Origin: Bacillus sp. Marseille-P3661
GTDB taxonomy: Bacteria; Bacillota; Bacilli; Bacillales; Bacillaceae_J
Reading direction: 5' to 3'
Assembly: GCF_900240995.1 (NCBI RefSeq)
Contig: NZ_LT965953.1
Coordinates: 2,174,556 to 2,238,555, forward strand
Length of the DNA stretch: 64,000 bases
Shown one piece after another: positions 28,033 to 36,439 of this stretch; the stretch's first letter is position 1, and every line of letters begins with the position of its first letter. A program made the position numbers and the translations under genes. The notes beneath the pieces were generated by a model. The model was not told the DNA's origin. It saw only the letters and a program-made list of their open reading frames with translations, and ran no database searches.

Positions 28033-28761
28033 CTATACCTCTACGGTTTTCATACCTAGATATGCAGACATTACTTGTGGATTAGAGCTTATTTCATCTC
28101 TAGTACCATCTAAAATTATTCTCCCCTGATCAATAACATAGGCCCGGTCCGCTACCTTTAATGCAGCTTTTACATTTTGTTCAACTAAAATAACCATCGT
28201 CCCCAGCTCTTCTTTTATAACCATTAGTGTATCTAAAATCTCTTTTACTACCAATGGAGCTAATCCCATTGATGGTTCATCTAATAAGATTATTTTGGGA
28301 TTTGACATTAATCCCCTTGCCACAGCCAGCATTTGTTGTTCCCCACCACTTAAATTACCGCCAAGATTATGAAAGTGTTTTTTTAGATTTGGGAACATTT
28401 CTAGCATTTTGTTTAAATTTTCATTAGCTAAGTTTCGATTTTTATAATACTTTGAAAATATACCTAGCATTAAATTTTCCTTCACACTTAAGTTTGAAAA
28501 TACTTGTCGCCCTTCAGGAACTAGGCTTAACCCCTTGCCAACCACTTTATATGCCGGGAAGCCGCTGATCATTTCATCATCTAATGTTACTATACCAGCA
28601 GATGGTTGTATCAAACCTGCAAGTGTATTTAGGAGTGTACTTTTTCCTGCTCCGTTTGCACCGATTATCGAGACGATCTCTCCTTTATTGACATGAAAAT
28701 TAATATCATGAAGGATCTGAATTTTACCGATATGTGTGGATAATCCTTGTACTTTTAGCAA
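28033..28761 (-). CDS. livF: Branched-chain-type ABC transporter ATP-binding protein LivF
   Basis: A 242-residue ATPase: Walker A GANGAGKST, LSGGEQQMLAVARGL signature, Walker B IILLDEPSMGL, and the LivF-type ending ISSNPQVMSAYLG. A TTG at 28761 is chosen because AGGAGG is nine bases upstream, and it lies one base after the livG stop; the earlier in-frame GTG has no ribosome binding site of its own. Works with LivG on the inner face of the membrane. Confidence 0.9.
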   Translation of the reverse strand: MLKVQGLSTHIGKIQILHDINFHVNKGEIVSIIGANGAGKSTLLNTLAGLIQPSAGIVTLDDEMISGFPAYKVVGKGLSLVPEGRQVFSNLSVKENLMLGIFSKYYKNRNLANENLNKMLEMFPNLKKHFHNLGGNLSGGEQQMLAVARGLMSNPKIILLDEPSMGLAPLVVKEILDTLMVIKEELGTMVILVEQNVKAALKVADRAYVIDQGRIILDGTRDEISSNPQVMSAYLGMKTVEV

Positions 28762-28762
28762 A

Positions 28763-29530
28763 TTAAACAGCCTCCTCACCTAAATAAGCAGCAATAACCT
28801 TCTCATTCTTTTGAATTTCTTCTGGTGTTCCTTCGGCAATCTTTTTACCAAAATCAATTACTACAATACGATCAGCTAACTCCATTACGGTCGCCATTTT
28901 ATGTTCAACAAACAGGAACGAGTGGCCTTTTTGTTTTAACTTTTGAATATATCCTGCCATTTTATTGGTTTCTGTGTCATTTAGACCTGCCATCGGTTCA
29001 TCTAACATTATAAACTCCGGTTCATAGACAATTGCTCTAGCAAATTCCAATTGTTTTTGACGGCCATAAGACAGTTGACCCGCTTTTTCAAACATTAAAT
29101 CCTCCAGCTCAACCATCTTTATAACTTCCAATGCAAGTTCATAGGCTATTTTTTCGTCTTTTTTAATACGCGGAAGCCTGAATGCTGCACTTAGAACATT
29201 CGTATTTAATTTTACATGAGTACCCATCATTACATTTTCAAGTACTGTCATATTTTCAAATATTTGTAGATTCTGGAAAGTCCTTGAGATTCCTAACTGA
29301 GCTAATACAGGAACTTTTTGACCAGTAAGCTTTTTTCCTTTATAAAACACCTCCCCTCTAGTAGGTAGATTGAAACAAGATATCATATTAAACAACGTCG
29401 TCTTACCAGCTCCATTCGGGCCAATAACCGCGACAATTTCCCCTTTATTCACTTCGAAACTCACATCCGATACCGCCACAACACCACCAAACTGCTTAGT
29501 TAGACCTTTTACTTCAAGTAACGTCGTCAT
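28763..29530 (-). CDS. livG: Branched-chain-type ABC transporter ATP-binding protein LivG
   Basis: A 255-residue ATPase: Walker A GPNGAGKTT, ISRTFQNLQIFENMTVLENV (the LivG-specific stretch), signature LSYGRQKQLEFARAI, Walker B FIMLDEPMAGL, and C-terminal EKVIAAYLGE. The ATG at 29530 follows AGGAGGGGG and starts one base after the livM stop, so the N-terminal extension possible from an upstream start is rejected. Confidence 0.92.
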   Translation of the reverse strand: MTTLLEVKGLTKQFGGVVAVSDVSFEVNKGEIVAVIGPNGAGKTTLFNMISCFNLPTRGEVFYKGKKLTGQKVPVLAQLGISRTFQNLQIFENMTVLENVMMGTHVKLNTNVLSAAFRLPRIKKDEKIAYELALEVIKMVELEDLMFEKAGQLSYGRQKQLEFARAIVYEPEFIMLDEPMAGLNDTETNKMAGYIQKLKQKGHSFLFVEHKMATVMELADRIVVIDFGKKIAEGTPEEIQKNEKVIAAYLGEEAV

Positions 29531-29531
29531 A

Positions 29532-30569
29532 TTAGGCCCCCTCCTGCTGTGTAACACTTTCTTTCTCAATAATACTTTGTTGTTTATGTCGTTTATTTTT
29601 AGAACCAAATTGCGCGAGAATATTCATTAGACCTTTCGGCATATACATCATCATTAAAATAATGATTAAACCATATACAACAATTTCAACCTCACCACTA
29701 ATTCCAAAATATTCATGACCCACATACCGAATTATTTCATTTAAAAACATGATGATAGTGGTTCCAATAACAGCACCCCATAGTGAACTAGCTCCTCCAA
29801 CCATAACCATAATTAAAAACAGGATTGATTTTGTTATATAAAAAGTAGGTGGTGCAATAAACGTAATATAATGTGCATATAAACTTCCTGCAATAGAAGC
29901 AAATGCGGCACTTAAAGCAAAAATAGCTACCTTGTATTTTGATACTTGGACTCCGAGTGTTTCTGTTGCAATTTCACTATCATGAATACTTCTTAATAGT
30001 CTACCAACATGGGAGCGTACGATGTTGGTAGATAGAATCAGCGTCAGGATAGCAACAAGCCAGACAAAATAATAGAAAAATACTTTATGAGCTAAAGAAA
30101 ATCCGAAAATTGATAGCGTGGGAATACCTACTAAACCCGCTGCTCCTCCTGTTAGATCATTAAAACCTAGCATAAAGATAAATACGATAATATTAATTCC
30201 AATCGTAGCCAGAGCTAGAAAATGCCCTTTCAATCTCAAAATTGGAATACCAATAATGTAGGCAATTCCAAACGTTGCTACCATTCCAATAATCATCGCA
30301 ATCCAAGGTGACACATGATACGTTGCAGTTAATATTCCGGAGACATAAGCTCCAATTCCGAAAAACGCAGCATGACCTAGCGATATTTGACCAGCATAAC
30401 CGATCAGCAAACTTAAACCGATTGTAACAATTGTGTAAATTCCTATTAATATTAAAATTGTAAAGATATATTGTGATGCTATAACAAACGGTAAAATCAG
30501 TACAATCGCGATTAAAAATAGCAGAGGCTTTAATCGATTACCATATAAGACATTTTCCAACTTAGTCAT
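29532..30569 (-). CDS. livM: Branched-chain-type ABC transporter permease LivM
   Basis: A 345-residue permease with about nine membrane helices and the family motifs IGYAGQISLGHAAFFGIGAYVSG and GRLLRSIHDSEIATETLGV (the EAA-like cytoplasmic loop). AGGAGGG precedes the ATG. A 25-residue charged tail ends the protein. Pairs with LivH, 17 bases upstream. Confidence 0.9.
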   Translation of the reverse strand: MTKLENVLYGNRLKPLLFLIAIVLILPFVIASQYIFTILILIGIYTIVTIGLSLLIGYAGQISLGHAAFFGIGAYVSGILTATYHVSPWIAMIIGMVATFGIAYIIGIPILRLKGHFLALATIGINIIVFIFMLGFNDLTGGAAGLVGIPTLSIFGFSLAHKVFFYYFVWLVAILTLILSTNIVRSHVGRLLRSIHDSEIATETLGVQVSKYKVAIFALSAAFASIAGSLYAHYITFIAPPTFYITKSILFLIMVMVGGASSLWGAVIGTTIIMFLNEIIRYVGHEYFGISGEVEIVVYGLIIILMMMYMPKGLMNILAQFGSKNKRHKQQSIIEKESVTQQEGA

Positions 30570-30586
30570 CGCATTCCCTCCTCTTT

Positions 30587-31459
30587 TTATACTCTTTCAC
30601 CCGAAGCTCTAGCAAACAAGCCATTCGGTTTAAAGAACAATACAAGAATTAATAATCCAAATACAATAGCATCACTATAAAAGGTAGAAATGAAACCACC
30701 TGAAAACGCTTCCAACAGTCCTATTAACAGCGCTCCCATTACAGCCCCAGAAATATTGTTCATGCCGCCAATTACCATTCCAACAAAGCCTTTAATACCA
30801 ATTAAAAAGCCCATTTCATAGGTTGCATCCGTTAAAGGAGTAATCATAATTCCAGCAATTGCACCTAACGCAGCTGCAAGTGTAAAAGCTAATGCTGACA
30901 TCGTTTTTGTATTGATTCCCATTAAAGTAGCAGCTCGTGGATTCTTTTCACTTGCCTTTAATGCTGATCCTAGGTATGTTTTATCAAAAAACACATATAG
31001 TACTGTTAGAAGTATACCTAATACCGCGAATACAAAAAGACTCTGAGGATTAATTACTGCACCCATGAAGTTAATGGAATCCATTTGGACTATAGGAGCA
31101 AGTTGTTTAGGATAAGATCCCCAAACGATAAGACCCATTCCTTTTAGAAATGTGGATAATCCAATGGTAATAATAATAAGGATCATCACCGAGCTGTTTC
31201 TGGCGTGCTGAATAGCTGTCCTTTCAATGATAAACCCAATAAGCGCAGTGACTAGAATTGCTAGAATCATAGAAACGAACATTGGAAAACCAGCATTTAC
31301 AAATGTAATACAAGTAAGGGCACCTATCATTGCAAACTCACCCTGCGCAAAGTTTAAAACTCCAGTAATGTTATAGATTGTTACAAAGCCAATCGCAATT
31401 AACGCATATATACTACCTACTGTTAATCCTGTTACAATATATTGCATGAGCAGATCCAT
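30587..31459 (-). CDS. livH: Branched-chain-type ABC transporter permease LivH
   Basis: A 290-residue permease with about eight helices; motifs include GSIYALIAIGFVTIYNITGVLNFAQGEFAMIGAL and ALKASEKNPRAATLMGINTKTM. It follows the binding-protein gene after a 62-base gap that holds a strong hairpin, so it is likely made in smaller amounts than the binding protein. Confidence 0.9.
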   Translation of the reverse strand: MDLLMQYIVTGLTVGSIYALIAIGFVTIYNITGVLNFAQGEFAMIGALTCITFVNAGFPMFVSMILAILVTALIGFIIERTAIQHARNSSVMILIIITIGLSTFLKGMGLIVWGSYPKQLAPIVQMDSINFMGAVINPQSLFVFAVLGILLTVLYVFFDKTYLGSALKASEKNPRAATLMGINTKTMSALAFTLAAALGAIAGIMITPLTDATYEMGFLIGIKGFVGMVIGGMNNISGAVMGALLIGLLEAFSGGFISTFYSDAIVFGLLILVLFFKPNGLFARASGERV

Positions 31460-31480
31460 TTTGCATTAGCCCCTTTCTTA

Positions 31481-31517
31481 AAAACCAATGGCAGAAGTAG
31501 CTTCTGCCATTGGTTCC
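31481..31517 (-). terminator. Intra-operon hairpin between livK and livH
   Basis: AACCAATGGCAGAAG and its exact complement form a 15-bp stem with a three-base loop, directly after the livK stop. Only four T follow on the minus strand, which suggests partial termination or 3' protection, giving more binding protein than permease. Confidence 0.75.
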
Positions 31518-31521
31518 AGCT

Positions 31522-32724
31522 TTATTCGTTATATTTCCATTGATTATTCTCGATTGATAGTATTGAGAATCCATCTTGCTGTGGTCCAACATGATCGGAT
31601 TGCAGATTGAATGTACCAGTCAGGCCAGGATGTTCAGTAACTTCGTTCTTGAAGTATTCATGAATTGCTTCAGGAGTTGTATTTCCAGCTCTTATTGCTT
31701 CAAGAATTAAATTAAAACCATCGGCAGCGTGTGCTGTAAAGTTATCTGGATCACTGTTGTGAACAGCACGATAATCTTCTCGTAACTTGGCTAAGCGATC
31801 TTTTTGATCACCATCAGGTAATTGATCAACAACACTTAATTTACTACCAATTACAAAAATATTTTCATTATTATCCTTTACTTGGTCTAAGAATCCTTGG
31901 TTAGCAGACGCACTCGATTGAATCATTGGAATATCAAAGCCAAGTGATTTGAAATTTCGTGCAACAATTCCGGCACCAGGTGTTCTTGACCATACGATAA
32001 TTGCTTCAGGGTTGCTTTTGCGTATATTCGTCAATTGAATTGTCATGTCTGTTGCTGTAGCATCAAATTCTTCATGAGCTACGATTTCAATATTATTTTG
32101 TTTTGCTGCTTCTTCAAAATATGGAAGACCATCAACACCAAAACCATCGCGCGCATTTATCCAAGCAACTTTTGTTATGTTACGTTTCTTCAAGAAATCA
32201 ACCATCATCTCACTACTAGTTATATTACTAGGTGCCATTTGATAGATCCCTTCTGTTTCTGGTGCAACAGGAGCAACAGTCATTAATGGAATCCCTGCTG
32301 CTGTTACTTTTGGTAAAATTGCCATTGATGTACTTGCTTGAGTAGCGCCGACAACAGCTACCACACCTTCAGAAATCAATTTATCAGCTGCAACTACGGC
32401 TTTTGTATCGTCAGTTTCATAGTCTTGCATAATGATTTCAATCTTCTTCCCATTAATTGTTCCTTCTTCGTCTAGTTGTTTTTGAAGTACCTTCACGTAA
32501 TTTGCTTGCGTCTTACCAAGAGTAGAGGCTGGACCAGTTTCAGCAAAAATTGCACCAATCTTGATCACCTCTTCCTCTGTTTCACCACTAGATTGACTTT
32601 CACTACTGCTACTACTACTTGAATTAGATTCTGTTGCAAATTGACCTCCGCATGCTGCCATCATTAAAACAAAAACAAGTAATAGACTAGTAGCCAACAT
32701 TCTCTTTTTTAACCATGTAGCCAT
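31522..32724 (-). CDS. livK: Periplasmic-type substrate-binding lipoprotein (LivK/PBP1 family)
   Basis: A 400-residue lipoprotein: signal peptide ending LMMAACGG (lipidated Cys25), a Ser-rich linker (~30-48), then a type I binding fold starting EVIKIGAIFAETGPASTLGKTQANYVK, with VVAVVGATQASTSMAILP and FTAHAADGFNLILEAIRAG. The gene content around it (thioesterase, enoyl-CoA hydratase, acyl-CoA dehydrogenase) suggests an organic or aromatic acid ligand instead of branched-chain amino acids; this is an inference. Confidence 0.88.
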   Translation of the reverse strand: MATWLKKRMLATSLLLVFVLMMAACGGQFATESNSSSSSSSESQSSGETEEEVIKIGAIFAETGPASTLGKTQANYVKVLQKQLDEEGTINGKKIEIIMQDYETDDTKAVVAADKLISEGVVAVVGATQASTSMAILPKVTAAGIPLMTVAPVAPETEGIYQMAPSNITSSEMMVDFLKKRNITKVAWINARDGFGVDGLPYFEEAAKQNNIEIVAHEEFDATATDMTIQLTNIRKSNPEAIIVWSRTPGAGIVARNFKSLGFDIPMIQSSASANQGFLDQVKDNNENIFVIGSKLSVVDQLPDGDQKDRLAKLREDYRAVHNSDPDNFTAHAADGFNLILEAIRAGNTTPEAIHEYFKNEVTEHPGLTGTFNLQSDHVGPQQDGFSILSIENNQWKYNE

Positions 32725-32778
32725 ACTATGACCCCCATTTTATTTTTTTATTTATTGTTTTAAAGCTATAACAACAGA

Positions 32779-33189
32779 TTAAATAGATGATTTCTGATAT
32801 CCAAGCGCATTTTGTATTTCAAGCGGAACAGGTTCCGCTTTTGGAATTGTTCCAAATCTAGTCCAAGCACGTACCTCATAGCCAATCGCTACTTCTATAT
32901 CCCTTTTACTAAATACATGGTCTAGTATTAGCACTTTATTACGTATTTCCCTAATGGAAGTACGAACAGTAACATAGTCTTCAAAACGGAGAGGTGATTT
33001 AAACTGGCAATTAGCTTCTAGCAAAGGTATCCCTATACTTTCTTCTGCAAACAGTTTTGAAAGTTGATAGCCACTATTTACAAAAAGGTTATGTGTAGCT
33101 TCATCCATCCATTTATAAAAATTAGGATAAAAAACAATACCAGCAGCATCAGTGGCTCCCCATTTCACATCAAATCTATATTCATTCAT
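32779..33189 (-). CDS. 4HBT-family acyl-CoA thioesterase
   Basis: A 136-residue hotdog-fold thioesterase. The motif KWGATDAAGIVFYPNFYKWMDEA includes the Asp and the Tyr/Phe pattern of 4-hydroxybenzoyl-CoA/YbgC-like thioesterases. ATG at 33189 follows GGAGG by eleven bases; a TTG overlapping that GGAGG is rejected. It would release CoA from an acyl- or aroyl-CoA in the pathway. Sits between the enoyl-CoA hydratase and livK. Confidence 0.85.
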   Translation of the reverse strand: MNEYRFDVKWGATDAAGIVFYPNFYKWMDEATHNLFVNSGYQLSKLFAEESIGIPLLEANCQFKSPLRFEDYVTVRTSIREIRNKVLILDHVFSKRDIEVAIGYEVRAWTRFGTIPKAEPVPLEIQNALGYQKSSI

Positions 33190-33219
33190 TGAGATACTTT
33201 CCTCCAAACAAATACAGGT

Positions 33220-33999
33220 TTAACGGCCTGTATAGACTGGTTTTCTCTTTTCAGCAAAGGCTTGCATCCCTTCTTTGCGATCTTCTGTAGCAAATGCATT
33301 TCCAAAACAAGCACTTTCAATTGATAAACCTGACTCTAGGTCAACATTTGCCCCTGTATTAACAGCTGTTTTCAACAGACGTAAAGCAATCACAGGCTTT
33401 TCAGCTAACTTAGCTGCCCATTCTTTAGCTGTTTGTAACACTTCCTCAACCGGGACCACTTTATGCACTAAATTTATATCCAAAGCTCTTTGTGCATCAA
33501 ACATTTCCCCGAAAAATAGTAGTTCTTTAGCAATTCCTTGCCCTACAATTCGTTGAAGCCGCTGTGTACCGCCCCCACCCGGAATAATACCTAATCCAAT
33601 CTCTGGGAATGCAAATCTTGCTTTTTCTGAGGTAATACGGAAGTCACATACTAAAGCAAGTTCTAATCCACCGCCAAGAGTTAAGCCATTAATAGCTGCG
33701 ATAACTGGCTTGGAAAGGTTTTCAATTTGGCTAAAAACTGTTCGTGAAATCTTATTCATTTCCATCATACCTATCGTAGATAGAGTCATCATTTGATAAA
33801 TATCAGCCCCTGCCACAAAAGCTTTCTCCCCACTACCTGTTAGAATTACAGCCCTTACCGCTTTATTTGTATCAAGTTCGGCCATTAACGTACTTAATTC
33901 GGAGAAAACAGTTGTATTTAATGGATTCATTGGCGGACGATTAATAGTTACAACTGCTACATTACTTTCAATTTCGCAGCTAATTAATTCAAGATTCAT
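33220..33999 (-). CDS. Enoyl-CoA hydratase/isomerase
   Basis: A 259-residue crotonase-fold protein: AFVAGADIYQM, oxyanion-hole segment INGLTLGGGLELALVCDFRI, FAFPEIGLGIIPGGGGTQRL with the catalytic Glu in FPEIGLG, and the usual ending GMQAFAEKRKPVYTGR. ATG at 33999 follows AGGAGAG; an upstream ATG would start inside the relic of a dehydrogenase gene. It heads the surviving operon leading into thioesterase, liv genes and acyl-CoA dehydrogenase. Confidence 0.9.
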   Translation of the reverse strand: MNLELISCEIESNVAVVTINRPPMNPLNTTVFSELSTLMAELDTNKAVRAVILTGSGEKAFVAGADIYQMMTLSTIGMMEMNKISRTVFSQIENLSKPVIAAINGLTLGGGLELALVCDFRITSEKARFAFPEIGLGIIPGGGGTQRLQRIVGQGIAKELLFFGEMFDAQRALDINLVHKVVPVEEVLQTAKEWAAKLAEKPVIALRLLKTAVNTGANVDLESGLSIESACFGNAFATEDRKEGMQAFAEKRKPVYTGR

Positions 34000-34018
34000 G
34001 TCAATTCTCTCCTGTCCA

Positions 34019-34141
34019 TTATTGATTGTCGTAGTCATAGAAGCCAGGTCCTGTCTTCTTCCCTAACCTACCAGCTCGTACAAGCTGTATTAATAATAAT
34101 GGTGGTGCAACTTCTTTATTCAATTCAAGATTTGTAGTCAT
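34019..34141 (-). pseudogene. C-terminal relic of 3-hydroxyacyl-CoA dehydrogenase
   Basis: A 40-codon frame starting MTTNLELNKEV and ending APPLLLIQLVRAGRLGKKTGPGFYDYDNQ. The PPLL..LVRAGRLGKKTGxGFYDY segment is the well-known C-terminus of 3-hydroxybutyryl/3-hydroxyacyl-CoA dehydrogenases (full length ~285 residues). The NAD-binding domain and everything before the last ~30 residues are gone, and no in-frame match lies upstream. It is immediately before the enoyl-CoA hydratase gene, the usual neighbour of this enzyme, so it marks a deletion. Confidence 0.8.
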
Positions 34142-34528
34142 TTTAATTCTCACTAGAGCTTGTGCTTGTAATCTATTAATGATGAATTAAGAAAGCACTT
34201 TCAAAAACACTTATTAGATTCAAGCTCTCTCCGAAGGAAAACTGTTTTGGAACCTTTGTTTCTTAGAACAACTGATAACATACCTTTAACATTTACTCCT
34301 CCTAAAGATTATATTAAACTCACCATTCTGCTGTATGATTATTCTAGGAATTCTTTATTTTCTGTAAATTTATTATAGGATATTAATTCGCAAAAAAATA
34401 CCTACACAATAAACGAATTACTGCTATATTTTTCATTCAAATTACTGAAAAATAGTTCGATGGGTTTTATATTATTCTACATGCTGTTTAACAACTGTTT
34501 GGTAGTATTTATTATTTGTGGTAAAACG
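34142..34528. other. Intergenic region upstream of the acyl-CoA/Liv operon
   Basis: No intact gene. On the minus strand an AGGAGGAG site precedes an ATG that runs only nine codons before a stop, perhaps the start of the deleted dehydrogenase or a leader. The rest is AT-rich, with an inverted repeat GAAAG-CA-CTTTC near 34191-34202; it presumably contains the operon promoter. Confidence 0.4.
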
Positions 34529-34560
34529 CAAAAAAAAGTTGATCATTTTATGATCAACTT
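34529..34560 (-). terminator. Terminator after the metallo-beta-lactamase gene
   Basis: AAGTTGATCAT and ATGATCAACTT form a perfect 11-bp stem with a TTT loop, followed on the minus strand by seven T. Confidence 0.9.
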
Positions 34561-34579
34561 ATAGAGGAAACGCCTACAT

Positions 34580-35509
34580 TTAATTTTTACAATAGTACCA
34601 TATTTCATTAATCATTTCCTTTTTACATTTATTTTGGTCAATTAGGTACTCTAAATGCGATAGAGTTTCCCCTATTGCAAACCGTAACTCATGTAATGTT
34701 AGATCTCTTCTAAATATTTCCTTACATACTTCCATTGCAGTTTTAGGAGTAGAAATAATTTCTAGCATTTTTTCTAACCTTTCAATGTGGTGATCTTCTA
34801 TTTCCTGGATCCTTTGATTGACATTATAAAAAGGGTCTCCATGTGAAGGAACTGCAAAATCTACATTAAGTGCTTTAATTTTTGCTAATGATGCAAAATA
34901 AGAACCTAAAGGGTTTTTTTCGCCTGTAAATTTCAGAGAGATATTTGGTGTTATTTCGGGTAAGATATGATCAGTTGAAAGTAATATACTTTTTTCTTTA
35001 TTATATAAACAAAATAGCCCGTCTGCATGGCCTGGCGTATAAATAATTTCATATTCAAACTTTCCAAACTTGATTTGATCGCCTTCATCTAAATAACCTG
35101 TTATCTCAGGAAAAGGATAGATTTGCGGATTTACATTTGCTAATTTCCCTACAGTCTCCGGAGAGAACCCACATTCTTTGTATAGATGCGTAAGCTTTTC
35201 GCTTGCCTCGCTAGACCATAATTCTCGACTTAGGATGGAATCACACTCAGTCATCCAAACATTTGCTGAAGTTAGTCTTTGCAATTGCCCCGCATATCCA
35301 AAATGATCTGGATGATAATGAGTAATAATAATATCCGAAATTTTTTTATTTGTAATGTGTTCCTTCCAAGCTTGCACTGCTGATTCATTATGCAAACCAG
35401 TGTCTATTACTTTCCAACCATTCTCCCCTTCAGCAAGAAAACAATGCACATGATTTAATCTAAACGGGAGGTTTATTGTTATACGTTCAATACCTAGATA
35501 ATCTATCAA
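34580..35509 (-). CDS. Metallo-beta-lactamase-fold hydrolase
   Basis: A 309-residue hydrolase with the metal-binding motif IITHYHPDHFGYAGQL, a further His in YTPGHADGLFCLYN, Asp in LLSTDHILPEI and His in VPSHGDPF. The C-terminal ~70 residues are a helical winged-helix-like tail, as in GloB/YqgX-like and LACTB2-like members. TTG start at 35509 with GAGAGGG seven bases upstream. It lies between two enoyl-CoA hydratase-like genes, so a thioester or lactone substrate is possible; not established. Confidence 0.85.
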   Translation of the reverse strand: MIDYLGIERITINLPFRLNHVHCFLAEGENGWKVIDTGLHNESAVQAWKEHITNKKISDIIITHYHPDHFGYAGQLQRLTSANVWMTECDSILSRELWSSEASEKLTHLYKECGFSPETVGKLANVNPQIYPFPEITGYLDEGDQIKFGKFEYEIIYTPGHADGLFCLYNKEKSILLSTDHILPEITPNISLKFTGEKNPLGSYFASLAKIKALNVDFAVPSHGDPFYNVNQRIQEIEDHHIERLEKMLEIISTPKTAMEVCKEIFRRDLTLHELRFAIGETLSHLEYLIDQNKCKKEMINEIWYYCKN

Positions 35510-35547
35510 GCTATGACCCTCTCTTTATAAGATTTTTAACTAACGAT

Positions 35548-36270
35548 TTATTTACCTTCGGCTTCAGAGCAGTGAACATTATATAATGGCTCTCATTTAA
35601 GGTCTGTATAAAGTTCAATATTTGAAACAAGATTAAATGTTTCTTTTAACATTCTCATTGCTGTTGGCGGTTTTTTAGCCAACTTCTCTGCTAAACATTC
35701 TGTTTTGGCAATTAGTTCCTCATCCGGAAAAACAGCATTTACCAGACTGATTGCTGATGCTCTATTAGCATCAATCATTAGTCCAAAGAAGAGTAACTCC
35801 TTCGCTGCTGCTTGACCTACGATTTTTGGTAAATATTGTGTCCCTCCATTGTTAGGTATTGTAGCAAGATTAATTTCAGGAAACGCAAATTTTGCTCGAT
35901 CCGAGCATATTCGAAGATCACATGCCAATAATAATTCAAGCACACTGCTAATGGCTAATCCATTCATTACCCCTATAACTGGCTTTGATACATGCTTTAA
36001 AACAGAACATAAAGCATTCGCTTTTAAGTCATTACTTTTGGTATTCTGATTACAGTTCTTGTTGTTCTTTAACGTCTTTTCAGAATTCACTATCGTTTCA
36101 TTTATAAAAGAGATTACTACTACATTTATGTCTTTATCCCTTTCAACTTTATTGAGTATTCTCTCCAACTGATCAAAATTATTATCAATTAAATAACTGT
36201 AAGGAATTAAACCAATTGACAAATAAGCTACATGGTTTTTTATGTGGTATTGCAATGTTTGATAACTCAT
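35548..36270 (-). pseudogene. Decayed enoyl-CoA hydratase
   Basis: An ATG at 36270 (GGGAGG upstream) opens 225 codons to a TGA at 35593-35595. The crotonase fold is recognisable (SKPVIGVMNGLAISSVLELLLACDLRI, FAFPEINLATIPNNGGTQYLP), but the oxyanion-hole GGG has become SSV and a ~25-residue Lys/Asn-rich stretch interrupts the N-terminal half. Reading through the TGA gives EPLYNVHCSEAEGK before a TAA at 35548, which still resembles the family's FxTEDQKEG region. Together these point to a pseudogene. A full cre match lies 75 bases upstream. Confidence 0.7.
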
Positions 36271-36344
36271 TTTACGTGCCTCCCAGTTAACCAATGCTTT
36301 TGAACAATAAGGAATAAATAAGAAACAACATATTTAAAAATAAT

Positions 36345-36358
36345 TGTAATCGTTTCCA
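36345..36358. promoter_or_regulatory. cre site (CcpA operator)
   Basis: Plus strand TGTAATCGTTTCCA, minus strand TGGAAACGATTACA, matches the cre consensus TGWNANCGNTNWCA in full. It lies 75 bases before the decayed enoyl-CoA hydratase and 82 bases after the PucR-type regulator gene, so it probably once repressed the hydratase under rich carbon supply. Confidence 0.7.
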
Positions 36359-36439
36359 ATTATACTTAATTATAAAATAACTAGGCATCTATGAATATGT
36401 GTGCCATGCATGAAATAAAAAAGGTTTTTCCTTCAATAA

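Noticed and set aside
28763..29608. Longer N-terminus for LivG starting at 29608
   Set aside because: The extension overlaps livM and is not family-like; GGAGGGGG directly precedes the ATG at 29530.
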